Source of the DNA: CAZJDV01 sp964544865
Lineage (GTDB): Bacteria > Chloroflexota > Dehalococcoidia > Lucifugimonadales > CAJWER01
Assembly: GCA_964544865.1 (NCBI GenBank)
Contig: CAZJDV010000014.1
Coordinates: 1-37,596, forward strand
Length of the DNA stretch: 37,596 nt
Reading direction: 5' to 3'
Shown here: piece after piece, positions 1 to 7,597 of the stretch
Numbering within the stretch: position 1 is the stretch's first letter
How the letters are laid out: every line of letters begins with the position of its first letter
Notes under the pieces: model-generated
What the model was told of the DNA's origin: nothing
The model's database searches: none
The model's input: the letters and a program-made list of their open reading frames with translations, nothing else
Translations under genes and position numbers: made by a program

Positions 1-1
1 C

Positions 2-208
2 CTCAGGATGTTCTCTCGCGCGATCGAAGGGGAGCCAGACAAAGACATTTTGGTTCTTGACACCAAAGAAGCTCCGTCACGCAGATTGAGTGCATTCCTC
101 AAGACCCATGCAAGGGGATTCGACGACGGGCACGTGATCGACATTCTAGGGGACGCTTCAGGATCACTGCCAGTCGTGATAGAGGCAGGAGCTGAAGCGC
201 TCGAATAA
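2..208 (+). CDS. 3' end of an unrecognised gene (truncated by window edge)
   Basis: The reading frame is open to the left edge and ends with TAA at 206-208, so only the C-terminal part, about 68 residues, is visible. An ATG at position 8 exists but need not be the true start. The visible part is acidic, with the pattern of alternating strands and helices expected of a globular alpha/beta domain; it has no signal peptide or membrane segment. I do not recognise the family. It is followed by a 78-bp gap and then the RecB-like nuclease on the same strand, so co-transcription with the nuclease-recQ group is possible. Confidence 0.5.
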   Translation, partial: LRMFSRAIEGEPDKDILVLDTKEAPSRRLSAFLKTHARGFDDGHVIDILGDASGSLPVVIEAGAEALE

Positions 209-286
209 AGGTGCATCGAAATGGTGGCTGGCCCTGAAGGGTCTGGGATGGGACCGGATGCAAGTGGAGATGGAGGTCACCTCATC

Positions 287-1603
287 ATGGACATTGACGC
301 CACTTTCGCTGTCCTGACTGCGGATACGGGCCTCCTGTCAGTGCAGGCTTCAGCGGTCGAACAATATGTCATATCTCCCATTAGCTTCTGGTGCGACCTG
401 CATGCTCCGCCCGAAGAAAGAGACTCTGCCGATCTGTACCAGCAACGACTTTTCGAGGTCGGTCGGGAGTATCAAACAAACCTGGTCGATGAGGACTATC
501 CGGGGGCCGTCCAGGAGCGATTCGTGGACGAAGAGGAAGGCTTCCGGCGGACGCTGGAGGTGATGTCCCGCGGCGAGCGCTTCATTATGGACATGCCGCT
601 GCTATCCCGGCCCGAAGGTCTCGAAGGGCGGCCCGACTTGCTGTTCCGGATGGACGGTATGAGGTCCAGACTCGGTGACTACAGCTACTCGGTGGTCGAG
701 ATCAAGTCAGCCTGGCGGATCCAGGCGGGGCACCTGGTGCAGGCCGCCGTATACAACCGCCTGCTCGGCATGGCTCAGGGCTACGAACCGGGTGAGTTCA
801 CCGTGATCAACAGGGACGGGGAAGCGCGGCTGTTCCAGATGGCAGGTGTCGAGCGGGACTTGGACGACGTGTTCGAACGGGTGCGCAGGGTCATGGACGG
901 GGAGGCCGTCGAACCGGTCTACGGCGCGGGGCGTTGGCTGTGGGAGAGTTTCGTGGACGGACTCGCCATAGAAATAAATGACGTATCGCTGCTGCCGGGC
1001 GTCGGGCCCGCCAAGCGCACGGGCCTGGTCGGTGCCGGGTTCAAGACGGTGGACGACGTTGCTTCGGCCAGCGAGGAAACGCTCACCGAGCTACCAGGCA
1101 TAGGGGCAGCCACGGCCTGGAGGTATGTCAGCTCGGTGACCGCCATAACCGAAGGCCGCCCGGTCCGCCGCGCAGTGACACCGCGTTTGCTTACCGCCAC
1201 AACCCAGGTGTTCTTCGATCTGGAGGGCACGGACCCGAGGATCGGAGAGGATGGGCTCGCGGTCGTCAACTATCTAATCGGCGCGACCGTGCGGAGGCCC
1301 CCTGGTGAGGCTAGGTATGACTCCTTCTACGCGTCGTCGCCCGAGGATGAGATGAGTAATCTGGTCGATTTCTTCGAGTGGGCCCGCAGACTGGGGGATG
1401 CGGTGTTCTACCACTGGCATCACTACGAGTGGACCCATTTGCGGAAGATGATAGACTACTCTGGCCTGGAACCGGACCTCGTGGCGCCGGTGATGGACCA
1501 TCTGGTCGACCTGAGTCCAATCACCGTCCGGGCGTTCGCGTTCCCGTGCTACGGCGAGGGACTCAAGGACATCGCCAAGAGCATCGGCTTCTCCTGGAGT
1601 TAG
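287..1603 (+). CDS. TM0106-family RecB-like nuclease, ended early by an in-frame TAG
   Basis: Predicted DNA nuclease. The N-terminal half carries PD-(D/E)XK motifs in order: GRPDLL (the motif II Asp), VVEIKSAW (ExK) and HLVQAAVYN (the Q-x-x-x-Y helix), a Cas4/RecB-like arrangement. A helix-hairpin-helix pair follows at about residues 230-283 (LLPGVGPAK and LPGIGAATA). A DEDD/RNase H-like exonuclease domain then begins with FFDLEGTDP and continues through YHWHHYEWTHL. The frame is closed by TAG at 1601-1603 just after IGFSWS, but the same frame continues to 1756 with the expected C-terminal motif (next entry). I prefer ATG 287, which has GGAGG 10 nt upstream; an in-frame ATG at 221 also exists. 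recQ follows. Family assignment is from motif memory and fairly secure; whether the product is functional is unknown. Confidence 0.8.
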   Translation: MDIDATFAVLTADTGLLSVQASAVEQYVISPISFWCDLHAPPEERDSADLYQQRLFEVGREYQTNLVDEDYPGAVQERFVDEEEGFRRTLEVMSRGERFIMDMPLLSRPEGLEGRPDLLFRMDGMRSRLGDYSYSVVEIKSAWRIQAGHLVQAAVYNRLLGMAQGYEPGEFTVINRDGEARLFQMAGVERDLDDVFERVRRVMDGEAVEPVYGAGRWLWESFVDGLAIEINDVSLLPGVGPAKRTGLVGAGFKTVDDVASASEETLTELPGIGAATAWRYVSSVTAITEGRPVRRAVTPRLLTATTQVFFDLEGTDPRIGEDGLAVVNYLIGATVRRPPGEARYDSFYASSPEDEMSNLVDFFEWARRLGDAVFYHWHHYEWTHLRKMIDYSGLEPDLVAPVMDHLVDLSPITVRAFAFPCYGEGLKDIAKSIGFSWS

Positions 1604-1756
1604 GACGACGTGTCCGCCATGACCTCCGTCGCCCTGTATCTTAACTATGTGGGCTCCGGCGGTGCCGACCAGACGGCCCGCCAGAAGATCCTCGACTACA
1701 ACGAGGACGATTGCAGGGCGACCGTGCACATCTACGATTGGCTGGTGAGTCAGTAG
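1604..1756 (+). pseudogene. Detached C-terminal segment of the RecB-like nuclease
   Basis: Directly after the TAG at 1601-1603, in the same frame, 50 codons stay open until a second TAG at 1754-1756. They encode the end of the family, including DYNEDDCRATVHIYDWL. This matches the YNxxD motif III of DEDDy-type exonuclease domains, which supplies a metal-binding Asp. No frameshift is needed to join the parts; one codon differs. The segment ends 5 bp before the recQ ATG, the spacing expected if the full-length nuclease gene and recQ form one operon. The cause could be a nonsense mutation, a sequencing or assembly error, or stop-codon readthrough. Many intact genes in this window end in TAG, which argues against general TAG reassignment. 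Confidence 0.75.
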
Positions 1757-1761
1757 GTACG

Positions 1762-3957
1762 ATGCCCCCTGACCACGACATCGCAGGCGTCCTGAAAGCC
1801 CGGTTCGGGTACGACCGCTTTCTGCCCTTGCAGGAGGAGGTCATCGCCAACGTGCTCGACGGGAAAGACTCGCTGGTCCTGATGCCGACGGGGGGCGGGA
1901 AGTCGCTCTGCTACCAGTTGCCGGCGCTGTGCCAGGACGGCCTAACCCTGGTGGTCTCGCCGCTGATAGCCTTGATGAAGGACCAGGTCGACGCCCTCGA
2001 GACCAATGGCGTCCCGGCGGCGTTCGTCAACAGCACCCTCTCGTATCAGGCAAACAACCGCGTGCAGGTGGAGGCCACCCGAGGGCGCCTGAAGATACTC
2101 TACGTCGCGCCCGAGCGACTGGCGACACCTCGGTTCCGCGACTTCCTGCGCACGGCCAGGCTCAGCCTGATCGCCGTCGACGAGGCCCACTGCATCTCGG
2201 AGTGGGGCCACGATTTTCGCCCCGACTACAGAAACTTGAAAGGTCTGCGCAACGATTTCCCGGGCGTCCCCACCATCGCCCTGACGGCGACGGCCACCGA
2301 GAGGGTCCGGAGCGACATCGTTGACCAGCTCGGCCTCGGGAAGGCCGCCCGCTTCGTCGCCAGCTTCAACCGGCCCAACCTTACCTACGTGATACGGCCG
2401 AAAAGGCGGGCCTTCGACGGCCTGGTCGAGCTGCTCGGCCGGCATCACGACGAATCGGCCATCGTGTACTGCTTCTCTCGAAAGGACACCGAGGGTCTTG
2501 CGACGGACCTGACCTCGCAGGGCATCGACGCACTACCTTACCATGCCGGCCTGGACGACTCGGTGCGTAAGGATACGCAGGACAGGTTCATCAACGACGA
2601 CGTGCCGGTAATCGTGGCCACCATCGCCTTCGGAATGGGTATCGACAAGCCCGACATCCGGCTGGTCGTCCACTACGATCTGCCCAAGACCCTGGAGGGT
2701 TACTACCAGGAGACCGGCCGGGCCGGTCGCGACGGGCTTCCCAGCGAGTGCGTCTTGTTCTACTCCTACGGCGACAAGGTGAAGCAGGACTTCTTCATCG
2801 AGAAGATGGAGGACGCCGGCGAGCGGGCGCATGCCGAGCAGAAACTGGCGAAGATGGTCGAGCTCTGCGAGGCGCGCACGTGCAGGCGCGAGTTCTTGCT
2901 GGGCTATTTCGGGGAGAGGTGGGAGGCGGAGGGCTGTGGCGGCTGCGATATGTGCCTTGCAGAGCGAGAGGAGTTCGACTCCACCGAGATAGCGCAGAAG
3001 ATCCTGTCGGCGGTCATTCGCACGGGTGAGCGGTTCGGAGCGAACCACGTGATCGAGGTGCTGCGGGGCGCCAGGACGAAAGGGGTCCTCCAGCGCGAGC
3101 ACGATCTGCTGTCGGTATACGGCGTCGCGGCTAGCCACACGGCGGACGAGCTCAAGGAGCTGTTCCGGCTGCTGCTCGCTGCGGACCTGCTGGTCAAGGC
3201 AACGGGGGAGTACGCGACCTTCGGGGTCACCGATGCGGGCCGGACGTTCCTTCAGCGGCGCGACAAGCTGATCCTGGAGAGGCCGCGGCGGGTGGCGGAA
3301 GCCCCCCGCGCGTCCGCCCCGGCCCCCGAGAGTCTCGACTACGACCTCGAGCTCTTTGAGCGGCTGCGCGCCCTCAGGAAGCGGCTCGCCGACGAGTTGC
3401 ACGTACCGCCCTTCGTGGTCTTCGGAGACCGGGCGCTCCAGCAGATGGCGTATTACGTGCCCCAGACACGCGAAGGCTTTGCGGGAATCTCTGGGGTGGG
3501 CGAGGCGAAGCTGGAGCAGTTCAGCGACGCATTTTTGGAGGCCATCCGCGCTTTCTCCGGCGAGCGAGGGCTGTCCGAGCGGGCAGCGCCTCGTCGCGAG
3601 AAACCGCGGGTCAGCCCGGTACTGCGAGCGGGCTCCACCTACGACGAGACGAGAAAGCTGGTCCTTGATGGCCTGAACGTCGGCGAGATCGCCCGGCGGC
3701 GGAAGCTTTCCCAGCGGACCGTCGTCACCCATCTGGAGCGGCTGGTGGGATCGGGAGAATCGCTCGAGTTGGGCCATCTGATGCCCCCGGAGGCGAGGTT
3801 CAGCAGAATCGAGGCGGCGATTCGGGCCGTCGATGGCGATTTCCTCGCGCCGGTGCTGCACGCGCTTGGCGAGGGGTATTCGTATGAGGAGTTAAGACTG
3901 GTGAGATTGCATTTGCAACAGGCTCAGGAGGCGCACGGTGACGACGAAAACGGCTGA
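1762..3957 (+). CDS. recQ: ATP-dependent DNA helicase RecQ
   Basis: A 3'-5' superfamily 2 helicase for recombination and fork repair. Visible in order: the Q-motif region FLPLQEEVI, Walker A MPTGGGKS, the DEAH box in VDEAHCISEWGHDFRPDY, motif VI with ETGRAGRDG, the zinc-binding cysteines of the RecQ-Ct region (CEARTC then GCGGCDMC), the winged-helix RQC region, an HRDC domain starting near LFERLRALRKRLADEL, and a C-terminal helix-turn-helix (GEIARRRKLSQRTVVTHLERL). At 731 aa it is longer than E. coli RecQ (about 610), the extra being the HTH tail also known in Gram-positive and Chloroflexota RecQ. ATG 1762 is chosen because it sits 5 bp after the nuclease frame and the protein then begins like the family; an in-frame ATG at 1711 lies inside the nuclease tail. 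It overlaps the next gene by 20 bp. Confidence 0.95.
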   Translation: MPPDHDIAGVLKARFGYDRFLPLQEEVIANVLDGKDSLVLMPTGGGKSLCYQLPALCQDGLTLVVSPLIALMKDQVDALETNGVPAAFVNSTLSYQANNRVQVEATRGRLKILYVAPERLATPRFRDFLRTARLSLIAVDEAHCISEWGHDFRPDYRNLKGLRNDFPGVPTIALTATATERVRSDIVDQLGLGKAARFVASFNRPNLTYVIRPKRRAFDGLVELLGRHHDESAIVYCFSRKDTEGLATDLTSQGIDALPYHAGLDDSVRKDTQDRFINDDVPVIVATIAFGMGIDKPDIRLVVHYDLPKTLEGYYQETGRAGRDGLPSECVLFYSYGDKVKQDFFIEKMEDAGERAHAEQKLAKMVELCEARTCRREFLLGYFGERWEAEGCGGCDMCLAEREEFDSTEIAQKILSAVIRTGERFGANHVIEVLRGARTKGVLQREHDLLSVYGVAASHTADELKELFRLLLAADLLVKATGEYATFGVTDAGRTFLQRRDKLILERPRRVAEAPRASAPAPESLDYDLELFERLRALRKRLADELHVPPFVVFGDRALQQMAYYVPQTREGFAGISGVGEAKLEQFSDAFLEAIRAFSGERGLSERAAPRREKPRVSPVLRAGSTYDETRKLVLDGLNVGEIARRRKLSQRTVVTHLERLVGSGESLELGHLMPPEARFSRIEAAIRAVDGDFLAPVLHALGEGYSYEELRLVRLHLQQAQEAHGDDENG

Positions 3958-4792
3958 AAACCTCGGATACACGGCACAGGAGATCAGGGATCGGATGGCG
4001 ATATCGACGGCCGTCTTCGACCTCGATAGCCGGATCGGCGCCGAGCAGATCGCGGCGGTGCGGCAGGCCGGGATCACCAGGATCGAGGTCTGCGGGCTGC
4101 CTGCTCCGAGGCATTTCAATTACAACGACCGCGCCCAGGTATCGGAGATTGTGAGTGCGTGCCGCAGCCAGGGCGTTGAGATCGTGTCGATGCACGGCCC
4201 GGGAGTGCTCTACGCGTCGGCGGACGAGGATGTGAGGAAGTCCGCGGTGGTGGCGGCCTTGGCGGCTGCCCGGGTCGCGGAGGAGATGGGCGCGGGTGTG
4301 ATGGTCTGTCACTTCGGCACCGACGAGCAATCGGAGAGGACGATCATCGAGATGCTGGAGGGCCTGGATGGCTCGAAGCTGCGGCTGGCCGATGAGAACG
4401 GGCAGGACCTCGCCGACTATATGGCCCTGGCCGACAGGGTAGGGTCGGATCGATTCGGCATGGTGGTCGACGTGGGGCACACCAGGGACGGGGACGGTGT
4501 CAATCCCTTCGTGGAAAGGGGTCGCGCCCGCGGGACAATGGCGCAGTGCGGCGAGCGGCTCATTCACGTGCACCTCCACGACTTTATCGAGACGGACCAC
4601 ATCGCGCCACTGGACGGAAACCTCCAGTGGGACGAGATATTCGCGGCGTTCAGGGACATCGACTATCAGGGGTTGTTCATGTTCGAACCGCTCTATCCGG
4701 CCGGCAAGAGAGAACAGTCGCCGGAGTATGTGATCCGCAAGACCGCCGAGTTCCCGGACGCCTTCGTCGAGCGCTACGGCAGCCCTGCATGA
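3938..4792 (+). CDS. Sugar phosphate isomerase/epimerase-like TIM-barrel protein
   Basis: A 284-aa protein of the xylose isomerase-like TIM-barrel superfamily, which also contains endonuclease IV. Probable metal ligands and barrel motifs are visible: MHGPG, ADENGQD, the MVVDVGHTRDG segment, HVHLHDF and the C-terminal FMFEP glutamate. No membrane segment or signal peptide is seen. The start is GTG 3938, inside the last codons of recQ (20-bp overlap), which suggests translational coupling. The substrate cannot be read from the sequence: members include sugar and inosose isomerases and hydroxypyruvate isomerase. Coupling to recQ and a nuclease raises the possibility of a DNA-repair role, but the endonuclease IV zinc-ligand pattern is not clearly present. 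It converges on galU with a 6-bp gap. Confidence 0.8.
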   Translation: MTTKTAENLGYTAQEIRDRMAISTAVFDLDSRIGAEQIAAVRQAGITRIEVCGLPAPRHFNYNDRAQVSEIVSACRSQGVEIVSMHGPGVLYASADEDVRKSAVVAALAAARVAEEMGAGVMVCHFGTDEQSERTIIEMLEGLDGSKLRLADENGQDLADYMALADRVGSDRFGMVVDVGHTRDGDGVNPFVERGRARGTMAQCGERLIHVHLHDFIETDHIAPLDGNLQWDEIFAAFRDIDYQGLFMFEPLYPAGKREQSPEYVIRKTAEFPDAFVERYGSPA

Positions 4793-4798
4793 GCTGGG

Positions 4799-5662
4799 TC
4801 AGGACAACTCCTCGTGCAGCCACTCGCGGAAGCCGGGCGCCAGGTCATCCCTCTGGAGAGTGGCGTGGACCGAGGCCTTCAGCAGGCCGAGGGGTGTGCC
4901 GACGTCGAAGTGGGCACCCGGGAAACGGTACGCGAACATGGGTCGGGTCGACAGCAATGTCGAAAGGGCGTCGGTCAGTTGGATCTCGCCGCGGGCGCCT
5001 GGACGGGTGCCGCGCAGTATCTCGAAGAGCTCCGGCACCAGAACGTACCTGCCGATGATTGCCAGATTCGACGGCGCATCCTCAATGCTGGGCTTTTCGA
5101 CCATGCCATCGAGGGCGAGGGTTCTGCCGTCCAAGGGCCGCGAGCTGACGATGCCCAGGCTGTGTATCATCTCGTTTGGGACCTCCTTCACCGCCACGAC
5201 GCACCCCCCGCGCCGCCCGAAAACCCCCATCATCTCGCCGATGGTGGGCGCGTCGCTCCAAATGACGTCGTCGGGCAGGAACACGGCGAAGGGCTCGTCT
5301 CCAACTATCGCCTGGGTGGAGAGGATGGCGTGGCCCAGGCCAAGTGGCTCGTGCTGGTAGACGTAGCTGATCTCGACCATCTCGGCGATGGCCAGCATCC
5401 GCTGGAGCATGTCGCCATCGCCTCGCTGCTCGAGGGCGGCCTCCAGATCGGTGTTCCTGCCGAAGTAGTTGCTTATCGCCTCCTGCTCGCGAGACAGCAC
5501 GAAGACGACGTGCTCGATGCCGGCCTCCGATGCCTCTTGCACGGCGTGGTGTACCACTGGAGTGTCCAGCACTGGAAGCATCACCTTCGGGACGGACCGC
5601 GACGCGGGCAGCCAGCGCGTGCCGAGACCAGCTACGGGAATGACAGCTTTGCGTACTTTCAT
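4799..5662 (-). CDS. galU: UTP--glucose-1-phosphate uridylyltransferase
   Basis: Makes UDP-glucose from UTP and glucose-1-phosphate for glycan synthesis. The N-terminal nucleotide-binding motif VAGLGTRWLPASRSVPK is complete with its Gly-rich loop, Arg and Lys. FAVFLPDDVIW gives the metal-binding aspartates, and GMVEKP, GRYVL, GEIQLTDAL and HFDVGTPLGLL match the rest of the GalU fold. The length, 287 aa, is usual. The ATG at 5662 overlaps the TGA of the upstream MFS gene by 4 bp, so the two are likely co-transcribed. GalU is favoured over a dTDP-glucose synthase (RmlA) because of the long GalU-type N-terminus and the EKP...GRYVL spacing. Confidence 0.93.
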   Translation of the reverse strand: MKVRKAVIPVAGLGTRWLPASRSVPKVMLPVLDTPVVHHAVQEASEAGIEHVVFVLSREQEAISNYFGRNTDLEAALEQRGDGDMLQRMLAIAEMVEISYVYQHEPLGLGHAILSTQAIVGDEPFAVFLPDDVIWSDAPTIGEMMGVFGRRGGCVVAVKEVPNEMIHSLGIVSSRPLDGRTLALDGMVEKPSIEDAPSNLAIIGRYVLVPELFEILRGTRPGARGEIQLTDALSTLLSTRPMFAYRFPGAHFDVGTPLGLLKASVHATLQRDDLAPGFREWLHEELS

Positions 5663-6933
5663 GCCGCCGCGACCTCACCCGTTCGGTAGACTTGCCGCAT
5701 CATCGGCCCGCCGACGGCCAGGCCGGCGACCACGGCGATGAACAACAATCCGGTGGTAATAAGTATCGGCGGGGCCGACAAGGCGTCCGCCAGGAAGCCG
5801 TATCCCAGGTTCGCGAAGGCCATTATTCCCCCGGCGTGCAGGGTATACAGGCTGGATATCCGCGCCCTCAAACCGTCAGGCGCCATTGTCTGAACATAGG
5901 TGCCCGTCAGCGCCATGAACGTGGCCTGGGAGGCGCCCATCGATGCCGTGAAAAGGATCGCGACGGGTATGTTGCCCGAGAGCGCCAGCAGGATCGGGGA
6001 TATGCCGCTGGCGAGGCCTGTCAGCAGCAGGGCCTGCCCTTTTCGTCTCTCGCTGCGCATCCCCGCAATGACCGTCATGCCCGCCAGGGAGCCGGCGCCA
6101 AAGCCCATCATGAGATAGTTGAACACCGACGGGTCCCCGGAGCCGAGGTTGTCCTTGGAGAACACCGGCATGAGGGACTCGAAAGACATCACGAGGGAAC
6201 AGTGGAAGGTGACGAGGACGATGAACAGCGCGATAGCATGGTGGGAGTAGATGTAGAAAAGCCCGTCGGCCAGGCTGCGCAATAGGCCGTACTCCGGCCT
6301 CGTCTCGCCGCTCGACACGGTGCGCACGCGCGACATGAAAACGACGCCAAGAAGATAGAATGCTATGCTCAGCACCAGCACCCCGCTGATCCCGAACCGG
6401 TCGATCTTCAAGAGCGGCGCGGCCACGAGTAGCCCGAAGAATCGTGCGCCGTGCCGCGATGCTCCCTGCAGAATCAACGCGTTCAGGAGGTCTTCGCGGG
6501 GCACGAGATTCGGCACCAGGGCCTGCATGGCCGGTTCTTGAATGGACCTGGATATGCCTCCGGCGAGGGCCAGCAGCGCGACGTGCCAGAGCTGGATAGC
6601 GCCGGAGATGGCGAGGGCCGCCAGCGTCCCGGCGACCGCCGTGTTGACCACGAACGTGATGATGCCGATCTTCTTGCGGTCGAAGGTGTCGCCTAGCAGT
6701 CCTCCTATGGGAGAGACCACCAGGAAGGGAATCATGGCGGCGAAGGTAATGATACCCACCCAGCCGGACGAGGAGGACCTCTCGAAGACCAGCCATGCGC
6801 CGGCGACGATGGCGGTCCACATAGCGGCGCCGGAAGAAGCTCCGGCGAGCCATACGTACCTGAAGTCACGATGCCTCAGGGCGGCGAACTGGGGCAGCCC
6901 GGCCAGCCAGGCCGGGCTCAGCGGGTTTTCCAA
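5659..6933 (-). CDS. MFS transporter (MFS_3, EntS-like)
   Basis: An integral membrane transporter of 424 aa with about 12 predicted hydrophobic segments. It opens with LRHRDFRYVWLAGASSG, typical of the MFS_3 branch that includes the enterobactin exporter EntS, and has the loop motif GGLLGDTFDRKK, a version of the MFS signature GxxxDRxGRR. The substrate is not known. The start is read as TTG 6933, which is 36 bp downstream of a perfect extended -10 element; no clear ribosome-binding site precedes it, so the exact start is uncertain. Its 3' end overlaps galU by 4 bp, making a two-gene minus-strand operon. Export of a drug-like or siderophore-like compound would fit the family, but nothing here proves it. 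Confidence 0.85.
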   Translation of the reverse strand: MENPLSPAWLAGLPQFAALRHRDFRYVWLAGASSGAAMWTAIVAGAWLVFERSSSSGWVGIITFAAMIPFLVVSPIGGLLGDTFDRKKIGIITFVVNTAVAGTLAALAISGAIQLWHVALLALAGGISRSIQEPAMQALVPNLVPREDLLNALILQGASRHGARFFGLLVAAPLLKIDRFGISGVLVLSIAFYLLGVVFMSRVRTVSSGETRPEYGLLRSLADGLFYIYSHHAIALFIVLVTFHCSLVMSFESLMPVFSKDNLGSGDPSVFNYLMMGFGAGSLAGMTVIAGMRSERRKGQALLLTGLASGISPILLALSGNIPVAILFTASMGASQATFMALTGTYVQTMAPDGLRARISSLYTLHAGGIMAFANLGYGFLADALSAPPILITTGLLFIAVVAGLAVGGPMMRQVYRTGEVAAA

Positions 6934-6975
6934 CGGGGTAACGCTATGGTAAGTTTGTGGGGCAATTCACGCTCG

Positions 6976-6984
6976 ATTATAGCA
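6976..6984 (-). promoter_or_regulatory. Extended -10 promoter of the MFS-galU operon
   Basis: On the minus strand the sequence reads TGCTATAAT, a perfect TGnTATAAT extended -10 element. The expected -35 position (6999-7004) reads CAGCCC and is poor, which is tolerated with an extended -10. Transcription would begin near 6969, leaving a leader of about 35 nt before the TTG start. Confidence 0.6.
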
Positions 6985-7451
6985 TCCCACGGCGGGGCGG
7001 GCTGCCGTCGGAAGCCGGGATGCCGGGACAATCGCACGTGTCACCCAAGGCTGTTTCATGCGGCTCTGGGACACAATACTTGCGGAAAGTGTCCCATTTC
7101 GTCCTATTTTGTATCGCCGCGTAGCTGAGGAGAGGTGATCCGCGAGCTCATTGGGAGTATCTTAAGCCATAATGGGTCATTGTTGGTACAGCCATGGGAC
7201 TTCCTGAGACTACCTGGGACATCAATCGAAGTGGCTAGCTGAGTATGCATATGCCCTTTTCACAGCGGAATCCCAGCAAAGAAAAATGGACAGATCCCGC
7301 GTGACGGGTCGGTCCCTCGACGCTACAAATAGCACAGATGTGCGTTGACGTCAATGGCTTGGATGCTATTCTCGTGCAGCCGGGCGATAGGAGTTGAGTG
7401 TTGGGTGATAGGTGCAGGGTGTTAGGTTAACGTAAAGCGGATGTTATCGCG
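6985..7451. other. Noncoding spacer with TGGGAC-type inverted repeats
   Basis: No credible gene is seen; the frames are short and the base composition is less GC-rich than the neighbours. It contains a perfect 8-bp inverted repeat, TGGGACAC at 7067-7074 against GTGTCCCA at 7089-7096, and further TGGGAC copies near 7195 and 7213. A degenerate GGTG/TTGGG-rich stretch lies at about 7391-7430. The pattern could be a decayed mobile-element end, but no transposase remnant is visible. Confidence 0.4.
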
Positions 7452-7597
7452 TTAGCAGGCTGCTCCAAAACCTTTATGTCGACCTTGCCGACACATATTC
7501 TGGATGCAAACATGAAGAGGTGTGTGACGGACAGCCTCACACACCCTGCAAATGGGCTACGCCCCTCAGCGCACCCTGTTTCAAAACGGCCTGCTAG
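7452..7597. repeat. 146-bp segment bounded by imperfect inverted repeats, with an inner hairpin
   Basis: The left arm at 7452-7471 and the right arm at 7578-7597 are 20-bp inverted repeats matching at 14 of 20 positions, including an 8-bp run (TAGCAGGC). Between them is a perfect 9-bp stem, GGTGTGTGA at 7519-7527 with TCACACACC at 7537-7545 and a 9-nt loop. The right arm overlaps the last codon and stop of the aminotransferase gene. It could be a small nonautonomous element or a complex 3'-end structure; no T-run follows the inner stem, so it is not a simple terminator. Confidence 0.35.

Noticed and set aside
287..1756. General reassignment of TAG to an amino acid
   Set aside because: Many intact genes here (for example tsf, rpsO, pnp, dapB, asd, dapA, purA, aceB) end with TAG at the expected family length.
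2533..3861. Long 442-aa open frame on the minus strand inside recQ
   Set aside because: A shadow frame caused by high GC in the third codon position; recQ is unequivocal on the plus strand.
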